This document shows, in pieces, positions 26,016 to 34,763 of a stretch of 64,000 nt of DNA. Within the stretch, counting starts at the first letter, position 1. Each line of letters starts with the position of its first letter. The stretch spans positions 1 to 64,000 of the forward strand of contig NZ_QAGM01000011.1 of assembly GCF_003049725.1 (NCBI RefSeq), written 5' to 3'. This DNA is from Oceanimonas marisflavi. Lineage in GTDB: Bacteria > Pseudomonadota > Gammaproteobacteria > Enterobacterales > Aeromonadaceae. The position numbers and the translations under genes are program-made. Under the pieces are notes generated by a model. That model was given only the letters and a program-made list of their open reading frames with translations. It was not told the origin of the DNA and ran no database searches.

Positions 26016-26861
26016 TCATGCCGCCCGGGCGGCGGCGGCTTCCTGGGCCCGGCGTTTTTCCGCCCGGGCCATCAGCCACCAGCCCACAAAGGTCACCAGC
26101 GATACGATCACGATAATGATGGTGGCCAGGGCGTTGATCTTGGGGCTCACTCCCAGACGCACGCTGGAAAACACCACCATGGGCAGGGTGGTGGCATTGG
26201 GCCCGGACACAAAGCTGGCGATCACCAGATCGTCCAGCGACAGGGTAAAGGCCAGCAGCCAGCCGGCGACGATGGCCGGGGCAATGATTGGCAGGGTAAT
26301 GACAAAGAACACGCGAAGCGGCCGCGCCCCCAGATCCATGGCGGCTTCTTCCAGGGAGCGGTCCAGCTCTCTGAGCCGGGAACTCACCACCACCGCCACA
26401 TAGGCGGTACAGAAGGTGACATGGGCAATCCAGATGGTACTCATGCCTCTCTGGGCCGGCCAGCCAATCAGATCGCCCATGGCCACAAACAGCAGCAGCA
26501 ACGACAGCCCGGTGATCACCTCGGGCATCACCAAAGGTGCTGTGATCATAAAGGCAAAACCGCTCTCTCCCCGAAACCGGCCAATGCGGGTGAGCACAAA
26601 GCCCGCTACCGTGCCCAGCACCACAGCGGTACTGGCGGCAAAAAAGGCGATGGTGAGGCTGAGCCCCACCGCCTGCATCATCATGTCGTCAGCCAGCAGC
26701 TCGCCATACCATTGGGTGGACCAGCCGGCCCATACCGTCACCAGCCGGGAGCTGTTAAAGGAGTAAATGATCAGCAGCAGCATGGGCGCATAGAGAAAGC
26801 CAAAGCCCAGCCACAAAATCAGCGGCCGTGCCCAGGAGCGGCTGACGGGAATATTGTTCAT
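26016..26861 (-). CDS. potI: putrescine ABC transporter permease PotI
   Basis: The 281-aa inner-membrane permease has six hydrophobic segments and the cytoplasmic EAA loop (LEEAAMDLGARPLRVFFVITLP) that docks to the ATPase. The N-terminus (ILWLGFGFLYAPMLLLIIYSFN) is typical of PotI/YdcV. It pairs with PotH to form the channel. It starts 3 bp after potH, so it is in the same operon. Confidence 0.92.
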   Translation of the reverse strand: MNNIPVSRSWARPLILWLGFGFLYAPMLLLIIYSFNSSRLVTVWAGWSTQWYGELLADDMMMQAVGLSLTIAFFAASTAVVLGTVAGFVLTRIGRFRGESGFAFMITAPLVMPEVITGLSLLLLFVAMGDLIGWPAQRGMSTIWIAHVTFCTAYVAVVVSSRLRELDRSLEEAAMDLGARPLRVFFVITLPIIAPAIVAGWLLAFTLSLDDLVIASFVSGPNATTLPMVVFSSVRLGVSPKINALATIIIVIVSLVTFVGWWLMARAEKRRAQEAAAARAA

Positions 26862-26864
26862 GGC

Positions 26865-27758
26865 TCAGCCCTCCATTTCTCTGCGCTGAATGCGGTGGAA
26901 CCACATAATGGGCACCATCAGCAGCAACAGCATGACGCTGGCCACCGCCGCCGCCACCGGCCAGTCCCGGTTGTTGAAAAATTCCTGCCACAGCACCCGG
27001 CCAATGAGCAGGGTATCGGGCCCGCCGAGCAACTCGGGGATCACGAACTCCCCCACCGCCGGAATAAACACCAGCATGGCGCCGGCGATAATGCCGCCCT
27101 TGATCAGGGGCACAATCACCGTAAACAGGGTGGTCATGGGCCGGGCGCCCAGATCTGCCGACGCCTCCACCAGGGAGTAATCCAGCCGCATCAGCGCGGT
27201 ATAAAGCGGCAGCACCATAAAGGGCAGGTAGGCGTAAACGATGCCGATATAGACGGCGGTGTTGGTATTGAGAATCTGCAGCGGCTCGTCAATGGCCCCC
27301 AGCCACAGCAGAGCATTGTTGAGAAAGCCGGTGTTGCCGAGAATGCCCATCCAGGCGTATACCCGAATAAGAAACGAGGTCCAGGACGGCAGAATCACCA
27401 GCATCAGCAGCACGTTGCGGGTAGAAGGCTTTGAATGAACAATGGCCCAGGCCAGGGGAAAACCGATAAGCAGACACAGCAGAGTGGAAATGGCCGCCAC
27501 CCTGAGGGACTGCAGGTAGGACTCAATATAAAGGCTGTCGCTCAGCAGAAACAGGTAGTTACCGACGTTAAGCACAATCTGCAGCTGCTCGTCGGCAAAA
27601 CTCAGCAGGGCGCTGTAGGGCGGAATGGCCAGGGCCGCTTCCGACAGGCTGATCTTGAACACGATCAGAAAGGGCACCAGAAAAAACAGCAGCAGCCAGG
27701 CATAGGGCAGCGCGATCACCAGTCGCTGGCCGGTGGCGGTTCCAAGCCTCTTCATCAT
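26865..27758 (-). CDS. potH: putrescine ABC transporter permease PotH
   Basis: The 297-aa permease starts with a basic stretch and a first helix (RLVIALPYAWLLLFFLVPFL). It has a long periplasmic loop and an EAA loop (LVEASADLGARPMTTLFTVIVP). It also shows the PELLGGPDTLLIGRVLWQ segment typical of PotH. It forms the heterodimeric pore with PotI and is read 7 bp after potG. Confidence 0.92.
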   Translation of the reverse strand: MMKRLGTATGQRLVIALPYAWLLLFFLVPFLIVFKISLSEAALAIPPYSALLSFADEQLQIVLNVGNYLFLLSDSLYIESYLQSLRVAAISTLLCLLIGFPLAWAIVHSKPSTRNVLLMLVILPSWTSFLIRVYAWMGILGNTGFLNNALLWLGAIDEPLQILNTNTAVYIGIVYAYLPFMVLPLYTALMRLDYSLVEASADLGARPMTTLFTVIVPLIKGGIIAGAMLVFIPAVGEFVIPELLGGPDTLLIGRVLWQEFFNNRDWPVAAAVASVMLLLLMVPIMWFHRIQRREMEG

Positions 27759-27765
27759 TACCTCC

Positions 27766-28887
27766 TCAGGTCAGCAGCACGGCGCAGCTGTCCGCCTGCC
27801 AGCTCAGGTGTACCTGATCGCCCCAAGTGGGGCTGTTGCGTCTGTGCCGGTCCACATTGGGCAGGGTGGCCAGAATGCGTTTGCCCGAGGGCAGGCGCAC
27901 ATGATAGATGGACACATCCCCCAGATAGGCAATCTCGTCCACGATACCGGACAGCCGGTTATGGGGCTGACCGGGCTCATTCCGGCTGAGGTGCATTTTT
28001 TCCGGACGCACCGCAATCATGATGGGCAGCCCTTCGCCGATGGACACACCGTGGTTGATCTGCAGCGGCTGCGCCAGATCGGCACAGCGGATCAGGGCGC
28101 TGTCGGCCTCGTTGCGTTCCAGCTCCCCTTCAAACACATTCACCGAGCCGATAAACTCGGCGCTGAACCGGCAATTGGGGTATTCATACACATCCAGCGG
28201 CTCGCCCACCTGCACCAGCCGGCCCTTGTTCATAATGGCGATGCGCCCGGCCATGGTCATGGCCTCTTCCTGATCGTGGGTCACCATCACGCAGGTCACG
28301 CCCACGCTCTCTATGATGTTCACCAGCTCCAGCTGCATTTCTTCCCTGAGCTTTTTGTCGAGCGCCCCCATGGGCTCGTCCAGCAGCAGCAGCTTGGGCC
28401 GTTTGGCCAGGCTGCGGGCCAGCGCCACCCGCTGCCGCTGGCCACCGGAGAGCTGATGGGGCTTGCGTTTGGCGTAATCTTCCATGTGCACCAGTCTGAG
28501 CATTTCCGCCACCCGATCGGCAATCTCGGCCCTGGGCAGCTTGTCCTGCTTCAGGCCAAAGGCGATGTTGGCTTCCACCGTCATATGCGGAAACAGCGCA
28601 TAGGACTGAAACATCATGTTGATGGGCCTGTCATAGGGCGGCACCTCGCCGATGTCGACCCCGTCGAGAAAGATCTCGCCCCGACTGGGCGGCTCAAAGC
28701 CGGCCAGCATACGCAGCAGGGTCGACTTGCCGCAGCCCGAGGCCCCGAGCAGGGCAAAGATTTCCCCCCGGGGAATTTTCAGGCTGACGTCATCCACCGC
28801 CGGCTGCCCGTCATACAATTTGCTGACGCCGCGCAATTCCAGAAAGGGCGCCTTTTCCGTGCTGACCGGTTGTTGCTGTTCCGGCAT
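27766..28887 (-). CDS. potG: putrescine ABC transporter ATP-binding protein PotG
   Basis: The 373-aa ATPase energises putrescine uptake. Walker A GASGCGKST, the Q-loop MMFQSYALFPHM, the signature LSGGQRQRVALARSLA and Walker B LLLLDEPMGALD with the H-loop MVTHDQEEA are all present. A C-terminal TOBE-like regulatory domain follows from about residue 290. It is the first gene after the 430-bp gap that separates it from potF. Confidence 0.94.
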   Translation of the reverse strand: MPEQQQPVSTEKAPFLELRGVSKLYDGQPAVDDVSLKIPRGEIFALLGASGCGKSTLLRMLAGFEPPSRGEIFLDGVDIGEVPPYDRPINMMFQSYALFPHMTVEANIAFGLKQDKLPRAEIADRVAEMLRLVHMEDYAKRKPHQLSGGQRQRVALARSLAKRPKLLLLDEPMGALDKKLREEMQLELVNIIESVGVTCVMVTHDQEEAMTMAGRIAIMNKGRLVQVGEPLDVYEYPNCRFSAEFIGSVNVFEGELERNEADSALIRCADLAQPLQINHGVSIGEGLPIMIAVRPEKMHLSRNEPGQPHNRLSGIVDEIAYLGDVSIYHVRLPSGKRILATLPNVDRHRRNSPTWGDQVHLSWQADSCAVLLT

Positions 28888-29317
28888 GCTTGCCTCCGTA
28901 TTTCTGACGCTGGTTCAGCGTTAATGTCCAGCAAAAGGCTTTCAGGTTCCGGAGCGCCGGCAGGGATTACCGGATTCGACCGTCAAATGCCATGGCCGAA
29001 AAGTTGCTCCTGCATTTTCGGCATTCCCGCCATCCATGGCGGTCAGATGCATTTGCCGAGCGCTACATGGGGCGAGCTTGCTCGCCGTGACGAAGCCGTG
29101 AAGCCTGACCGAACATTCGGTGAATGTTCGCAGCAGGCTGAACGGATGAGTATCAACCCATGCAGCGTGTCGAAGAAGGTAACCCTGCTGGTGCTCCGGT
29201 GCGTGCTTAAGTCCCGCAGACGACTGGGTAACAAAGGCCTGTTACACAGGCCCTGCCGACTAAAGTGGCAGCTACCACTGCTTCGTCTGCTTTCCTTACT
29301 TATTCTTCAAGGTGTGC
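28888..29317. repeat. 430-bp gap inside the pot cluster with repeat family C, copy 1 (28963-29070)
   Basis: No gene is seen. The repeat is split: 28963-28995 (ends CCGTCAAATGCCATGG) and 29046-29070 (GATGCATTTGCCGAGCGCTACATGG) match, almost base for base, one continuous 59-bp element at 36430-36488 on the other strand. Between the halves lies about 50 bp with its own two small hairpins (CCGAAAA...TTTTCGG and CCGCCAT...ATGGCGG). Further inverted repeats follow: GGCGAGC/GCTCGCC near 29071 and GAACATTC/GAATGTTC near 29111. Confidence 0.7.
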
Positions 29318-30424
29318 TTACCGGCCGGTCTTGACCCGGGTCCAGGCGCGGGTAATGGCCCGGTTTACCTTTTGCGGCAGCAGTTTGGCGGTATAGAGCT
29401 TGTCCGCCACTTCCTGGCTGGGATAAATGCCCGGATCATTCAGGATGTCTGCGTCCACAAATTCATTGGCGTTTTTATTGGGGTTGGCATAGGCCACGTA
29501 GTTGGAGATGTCGCCGATCACCTCGGGCTTGAGCAGATAGTTGATGAGGGCATGGGCGTTATCCGGATGTCTGGCATCCTTGGGAATGGTGAGCATGTCC
29601 ACCCACATCAGGGCGCCTTCCTTGGGAATACGGTAGGCCACCTTCACCCCCCTGCCCGCCTCGTCGGCTCTGTCCCGGGCCTGCAGTATGTCGCCGGACC
29701 AGCCCACCGCCACGCAGATATCGCCATTGGCCAGATCGTTGATGTACTTGGAGGAGTGGAAGTAGGTGATATGGGGCCGCAGGCTCATCATCAGCTCGGT
29801 GGCCGGCCCCCGGTAATCACTCACATTGGTGCTGTTGGGGTCAATCCCCTGATAGTTGAGGACGGCGGCAAACACCTCGGTGGGCGCATCGAGAAAAGCC
29901 ACGCCGCAACCAGCCAGCTTTTCCAGGTTTTCCGGCTTCATCACCAGATCCCAGGAGTCAACCGGGGCGTCCTCGCCCAGGGCTTCCCTGACCTTATCGA
30001 CGTTATAGCCGATGCCGGTGGTGCCCCACAGGTAGGGCACACCATACTGGTTGCCGGGATCTTTCTCCGCCAGCAGCGCCATGATGCGCGGATCCAGGTT
30101 GTCGTAATTGGTCAGCTTTGCCTTGTCCAGGGGCAGAAAGGCGCCGGCCTGGATCTGCCGGCCCATAAAGTCGCCGGTGGGCACCACCACATCAAAGCCG
30201 GTGTTGCCGGCGAGCAGCTTGGCCTCCAGCACTTCATTGGAGTCAAACACATCGTAGGTCACGGCAATGCCGGTCTCTTTGGTGAAATTGGCCAGGGTGT
30301 TTTCGGCGATATAGTCGGACCAGTTGTAGAAGTTGACCTGAGGCGGCTCCTGGGCCTGCGCGTTCAGGGCCAGAGTGATGCCGGCGGCCAGCAGGCCGGT
30401 CTGAAATACGGACTTGTTACTCAT
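29318..30424 (-). CDS. potF: putrescine ABC transporter periplasmic binding protein PotF
   Basis: The 368-aa protein has a signal peptide (cleavage after LNAQAQ near residue 25). It has the PotD/PotF fold markers YNWSDYIAENT near the mature start and WGTTGIGYNVDKV in the middle. It should bind putrescine in the periplasm and deliver it to PotGHI. Its start overlaps the stop of the aminotransferase gene by 4 bp, so uptake and catabolism are coupled. It is separated from potG by a repeat-containing gap, where a second promoter may lie. Confidence 0.93.
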   Translation of the reverse strand: MSNKSVFQTGLLAAGITLALNAQAQEPPQVNFYNWSDYIAENTLANFTKETGIAVTYDVFDSNEVLEAKLLAGNTGFDVVVPTGDFMGRQIQAGAFLPLDKAKLTNYDNLDPRIMALLAEKDPGNQYGVPYLWGTTGIGYNVDKVREALGEDAPVDSWDLVMKPENLEKLAGCGVAFLDAPTEVFAAVLNYQGIDPNSTNVSDYRGPATELMMSLRPHITYFHSSKYINDLANGDICVAVGWSGDILQARDRADEAGRGVKVAYRIPKEGALMWVDMLTIPKDARHPDNAHALINYLLKPEVIGDISNYVAYANPNKNANEFVDADILNDPGIYPSQEVADKLYTAKLLPQKVNRAITRAWTRVKTGR

Positions 30425-31800
30425 GGTGCTTTCCTTGTCGGTTGTTCAAGAGTAGAAAGGGTCAAATCAAGTGCCTGGCGCGCCTTGTGGATCAGTTCGT
30501 CCACCTGCTCGCGGCTGATTACCAGGGGCGGCGAGATAATCATGGTGTCGCCCACCGCCCGCATCACCAGCCCCTGTTCAAAACAGTGTTCGCGGCAGAT
30601 AATCCCGGCGCCGGCATCTGTGGGAAAAGGTGCCAGGGTGGTTTTGTCGGCCACCAGCTCCAGCGCCGCCAGCAGCCCCAGTCCCCGGGTTTCTCCCACC
30701 AGGGGGTGGTCCCCGAGGCTGGCCCAGCGTTGCTGCAGGTAAGGACCGATATCGTCACGCACCCGCTCGACGATGTGCTCCTTTTGCATCACCTCTATAC
30801 AGGCCTGGGCCACGGCGCAGGCCACCGGGTGACCGGAGTAAGTAAAACCGTGAAAAAACTCGCCGCCGTTGATAAGGGTTTCCGCCACACGCCGGCCCAC
30901 CGCCACCGCCCCCAGGGGGATATAGCCGGAGGTCATGCCCTTGGCCATGCACAGCAGATCCGGCTCAAGACCGTAATATTCGCTGGCAAACCAGTGACCG
31001 GTGCGGCCAAAGCCGCAGATCACCTCATCCGCCACCAGCAGAATGTCGTACTTTTTGCAGATGCGCTGAATTTCAGGCCAGTAGCTGGCGGGGGGAATGA
31101 TGACGCCACCGGCGCCCTGAATGGGCTCGCCAATAAAGGCCGCCACCCGCTCGGGGCCGAGCTCCAGAATTTTCAGCTCCAGCTGCCGGGCCCGCTCCAG
31201 ACCAAATTTCTCGGGGTCAATCCCTTGCCCCTCACCAAAGTGATAAGGCTGGTCGATATGCACCATGTCCGGCAGCGGCAGGCCGCCCTGCGCATGCATG
31301 GGCTTCATGCCCCCCAGAGATGCACCGGCCAGGGTGGAGCCGTGGTAGGCGTTATGGCGGCTGATAATTACCTGTCGCTCAGGGCTCCCCTGCTCGGCCC
31401 AGAAGTGGCGCACCATGCGCACGACAGTGTCATTGCACTCGGAGCCGGAGCCGGTAAAAAACACATGCTGCAGGTCGCCGGGCAGCAGCCCGGCCAGGGT
31501 GGCGGCCAGCTCGGCGGCCGGCGGATGGGTGGTCTGAAAAAACAGGTTGTAATAGGGCAGGCGCTGCAGCTGGGCGTTGGCGGCATCGATCAGCTCCTGC
31601 CGGCCATAGCCGAGATTGACGCACCAGAGCCCGGCCATGCCGTCAAGAATGCGGTTGCCGTCGGCGTCCCACAGGTAGACCCCCTCGCCCCGCTCGATCA
31701 CTCGTGTGCCCTTTTGCTGCAGGGCCCGACCGTCGGTAAACGGATGCAGGTGATGGGCCGCATCCAGCCGCTGCAGTGCTTCCTTGTTTGACTCCGGCAT
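30421..31800 (-). CDS. spuC: class III aminotransferase, probable putrescine (polyamine)-pyruvate aminotransferase
   Basis: The 459-aa PLP enzyme shows GSGSECNDTVVRM, YHGSTLAGASLGG, the LLVADEVICGFGRTG motif with the PLP-contacting Asp, and the Schiff-base lysine in MAKGMTSGY. The fold class is secure. Substrate preference is inferred from the place between GlnA-like synthetase and potF and from resemblance to SpuC/PatA-like polyamine aminotransferases. The ATG at 31800 follows GGGAG; the TTG two codons earlier is less likely. It would convert putrescine to 4-aminobutanal with pyruvate as acceptor. Confidence 0.85.
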   Translation of the reverse strand: MPESNKEALQRLDAAHHLHPFTDGRALQQKGTRVIERGEGVYLWDADGNRILDGMAGLWCVNLGYGRQELIDAANAQLQRLPYYNLFFQTTHPPAAELAATLAGLLPGDLQHVFFTGSGSECNDTVVRMVRHFWAEQGSPERQVIISRHNAYHGSTLAGASLGGMKPMHAQGGLPLPDMVHIDQPYHFGEGQGIDPEKFGLERARQLELKILELGPERVAAFIGEPIQGAGGVIIPPASYWPEIQRICKKYDILLVADEVICGFGRTGHWFASEYYGLEPDLLCMAKGMTSGYIPLGAVAVGRRVAETLINGGEFFHGFTYSGHPVACAVAQACIEVMQKEHIVERVRDDIGPYLQQRWASLGDHPLVGETRGLGLLAALELVADKTTLAPFPTDAGAGIICREHCFEQGLVMRAVGDTMIISPPLVISREQVDELIHKARQALDLTLSTLEQPTRKAP

Positions 31801-31830
31801 GCTCAACTCCCTGTCGACATGGTTAACGTG

Positions 31831-33189
31831 CTACACGTTCAGCAGCAGAAACTCCCGCTCCCAGGCACTGATCACGGTGAAAAAGGCCTCATATTCCTTG
31901 CGCTTGACCGCAATAAAGGCGCTGACAAAACGCGGCCCCAGCATTTCGCGCAGCTCTTCACACTGCTCCAGCTCCAGCAGGGCCTCTTCCAGGCTGCGGG
32001 CCAGGCCAAAAGGCATGTTGTAGGCGCTTCCCTCTACCTGCTCGGTGGGGGCGATGCGGTGTTTCATGCCCAGATAGCCGCAGGCCAGGCTGGCCGCCAG
32101 CGCCAGATAGGGATTGGCGTCGGCGCCGGCAAAACGGTTTTCAATGCGCCGGTCGGCCAGCCCCGAGCGCGGCACTCTGAGCCCCACGGTGCGGTTGTCT
32201 TCGCCCCAGGCCATGTTGCGCGGTGCCGAGTCGCCAAAGGCCAGCCGGCGGTAGGAGTTGACGTTGGGGGCAAACAGCGCCACCGCACTGGGAATGTAAC
32301 GCTGCATGCCGCCGATAAAGTGCAGAAACAGCTCGCTGTGGCTGCCGTCCGGATTGGCGAACAGGTTGTTGCCGTCGGCGTCCACCAGGCTCTGATGAAT
32401 ATGCATGGCGCTGCCCGGCTCGTTTTTCATCGGCTTGGCCATAAAGGTGGCGTACACATTGTGACGCATGGCCGCCTCGCGCATGGTGCGCTTGAACAGA
32501 AACACCTGATCCGCCAGATCCAGGGCATCGCCATGAATGAAGTTCACCTCCATCTGCGCCGCCCCCGACTCGTGGATCAGGGTGTCCACCTCCAGCTCCT
32601 GGGCCTCACAGAAGTCGTACATTTCCTCAAAGATGGGGTCGAACTCGTTGACCGCATCAATGCTGAAGGACTGACGGGCGGTTTCCGGCCGGCCGTTGCG
32701 ACCGATGGGCGGCTCCAGCGGGTAATCCCAGTCTTCGTTTTTCTTGACCAGAAAGAACTCCAGCTCGGGGGCCACCACCGGACGCCAGCCTTCCTGCTCA
32801 TAAAGGTTAAGCACCCGGCGCAGCACGCTGCGAGGGGCGATTTCCACCGGGTTGCCGTCACTGTCAAAACAGTCATGGATTACCTGCGCGGTGGGCTCAC
32901 TGGCCCAGGGCACCAGCCGGGGGGTGTTGATATCGGCATGCAGTTCCATGTCGCGCTCGGTCCAGTCGATATTGTCATCGTCGGGCCATTCACCGTTCAC
33001 CGTCTGCAGAAAGATGTTGTCGGGCAGGCGCATGCCCCCTTCTTTCAGAAACTTGCTGGCGGGCAGTATTTTACCGCGGGCATTGCCGGTAAAGTCGGGT
33101 AACAGGCATTCCACTTCGGTAATGGCATGCTGCTGCATCCACTGACGCAGCCACTCCATATTGCGATTTTCAGGATCTTGAACACTCAT
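31831..33189 (-). CDS. puuA: gamma-glutamylputrescine synthetase (glutamine synthetase family)
   Basis: The 452-aa protein is a glutamine-synthetase fold ligase. It keeps the ATP/metal residues of the family in APELEFFL, GAAQMEVNF, SAMHIHQSL and ENRFAGADANPYL. The Tyr adenylylation site of true glutamine synthetase is not present. In the Puu pathway the enzyme couples glutamate to putrescine using ATP. The ATG at 33189 avoids a 12-residue extension; its ribosome site is weak. Read upstream of the aminotransferase, with only 30 bp between them, and divergent from a paralogue. Confidence 0.87.
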   Translation of the reverse strand: MSVQDPENRNMEWLRQWMQQHAITEVECLLPDFTGNARGKILPASKFLKEGGMRLPDNIFLQTVNGEWPDDDNIDWTERDMELHADINTPRLVPWASEPTAQVIHDCFDSDGNPVEIAPRSVLRRVLNLYEQEGWRPVVAPELEFFLVKKNEDWDYPLEPPIGRNGRPETARQSFSIDAVNEFDPIFEEMYDFCEAQELEVDTLIHESGAAQMEVNFIHGDALDLADQVFLFKRTMREAAMRHNVYATFMAKPMKNEPGSAMHIHQSLVDADGNNLFANPDGSHSELFLHFIGGMQRYIPSAVALFAPNVNSYRRLAFGDSAPRNMAWGEDNRTVGLRVPRSGLADRRIENRFAGADANPYLALAASLACGYLGMKHRIAPTEQVEGSAYNMPFGLARSLEEALLELEQCEELREMLGPRFVSAFIAVKRKEYEAFFTVISAWEREFLLLNV

Positions 33190-33287
33190 AGTGAAGCTCT
33201 GGGTGAAAAACACACTCGTCAGCATAGTCCATATTGGTGTAAAAGTATGCTAGACATAGACATAGCGAACGAGCAAGAAAAAAGCGT

Positions 33288-33300
33288 CACCAACTTGGTG
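33288..33300. promoter_or_regulatory. palindrome between the two divergent synthetase genes
   Basis: CACCAA-C-TTGGTG is a perfect 6-bp-arm palindrome in the 194-bp AT-rich gap between the two divergent puuA-like genes. It is a candidate operator for one of the two XRE-cupin regulators. It does not look like the E. coli PuuR consensus. Confidence 0.45.
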
Positions 33301-33383
33301 GTCAAGGAACCCACTCAAAATTTAACAAAAATTTATTGATATTAAACAGCAGGACGACAGCGCAGGCGTTTAAGGACAAACTC

Positions 33384-34748
33384 ATGACCAGACCCCGTAA
33401 CCGGCCCCGAGCCACCCATTCCGATGCCAGCCCGCCCTGGGCGGAGTTTCAGTCCGTTGACCTGATGCTGTGCGATATCAACGGCGTGATCCGCGGCAAA
33501 CGCATTCAGACCAGCGCCTTTGAAAAGGCCCTGGAGCAGGGCATCAGCCTGCCCGCTTCTGTGTTTGCCCTCGACATTACCGGCCAGACGGTGGAGGAAA
33601 CCGGCATGGGCCTGGCACAGGGCGACAGCGACCGGGTATGCCGGCTGTTGCCTCATACCCTGGCGCCTGTGCCCTGGCACAAGATCCCCTCCGGGCAGAT
33701 TTTAATGTCCATGGAAGACCTGGACGGCAGCCCGTTTTTTGCCGATCCGCGCCATGTGCTGCAAAACGTACTTACCCGGCTCAAGGAAAAGGGTCTGAAC
33801 CCCTGTGTGGCAGTGGAGCTGGAGTTTTATCTGGTGGATCAGAAGGAAGGCGCCGACGGCCTGCCGCAACCGCCCATACTGCCCGGCACCGACGAGCGCA
33901 TGCACGACACTCAGGTGTATTCCCTTGACGATCTCGACAGCTGGGAGGACTTTCTTATCCAGGTGGCCGAGGTGTGCAAACTGCAGGGTATTCCCGCCGA
34001 CAACGCCGTGGCCGAATACGCGCCGGGCCAGTTTGAAATCAACCTGGCCCACCAGCACGACGCCGTGGCCGCCTGCGATCAGGCCATTCTGCTCAAGCGG
34101 ACAATCAAGGCCATTGCCATCAAGCAGGGCATGTACGCCACCTTTATGGCCAAGCCCTACAACGGTCAGGCCGGCTCGGGCATGCATATTCATGTGAGCC
34201 TTCTGGACGACGACGGCAACAATGTGTTTGCCGAGGATCACGAGCGCTTACGTCAGGCCATTGCCGGCACCCTCAGCATGCTGCCCGAGTCGATGGCGCT
34301 GTTTGCTCCCAACGCCAACTCCTTTCGCCGGCTGCAGCCCCATATGTTTGTGCCCCTGCACGCCAGCTGGGGCTTTGACAACCGCACCGTAGCGGTACGT
34401 ATTCCGTCCGGTGACCCGGCCAATACCCGGCTGGAGCACCGCGTGGCCGGGGCCGATGCCAACCCCTATCTGGTGGTGGCGGCCATTCTCGCCGCCGTGG
34501 ATCATGGCCTGACCGAGCAACTGCATCCGCCCGCCCCCATTCTGGGGGATGCCAACAAGCTGGATTTGCCGCTGCTGCCCTACCGCTGGCAGAGTGCCCT
34601 GGACCGCTTTGCCCAGTCACACCGGCTGTCGCAATATCTGGGCAAGGAGTTTCACCGGGCCTACCTTATCAACAAGCGCTTTGAACTGGCCGAATTCGAT
34701 CAACACGTTACACCGCTGGAATACCAGTGGTATCAGCATCTTGTGTAA
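33384..34748 (+). CDS. gamma-glutamylpolyamine synthetase, second paralogue
   Basis: The 454-aa glutamine-synthetase-fold protein has CVAVELEFYL, GQFEINLAHQ, GSGMHIHVSL and LEHRVAGADANPYL. It is clearly distinct in sequence from the divergent copy. It also has the extra N-terminal segment (VDLMLCDINGVIRGKRI) common to polyamine-type members. ATG at 33384 follows AAGGA at good spacing, so the 16-residue upstream frame is dropped. It is 15 bp upstream of puuB, which suggests that this copy feeds the oxidase. Confidence 0.87.
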   Translation: MTRPRNRPRATHSDASPPWAEFQSVDLMLCDINGVIRGKRIQTSAFEKALEQGISLPASVFALDITGQTVEETGMGLAQGDSDRVCRLLPHTLAPVPWHKIPSGQILMSMEDLDGSPFFADPRHVLQNVLTRLKEKGLNPCVAVELEFYLVDQKEGADGLPQPPILPGTDERMHDTQVYSLDDLDSWEDFLIQVAEVCKLQGIPADNAVAEYAPGQFEINLAHQHDAVAACDQAILLKRTIKAIAIKQGMYATFMAKPYNGQAGSGMHIHVSLLDDDGNNVFAEDHERLRQAIAGTLSMLPESMALFAPNANSFRRLQPHMFVPLHASWGFDNRTVAVRIPSGDPANTRLEHRVAGADANPYLVVAAILAAVDHGLTEQLHPPAPILGDANKLDLPLLPYRWQSALDRFAQSHRLSQYLGKEFHRAYLINKRFELAEFDQHVTPLEYQWYQHLV

Positions 34749-34763
34749 TATTCAGGAGCCTTT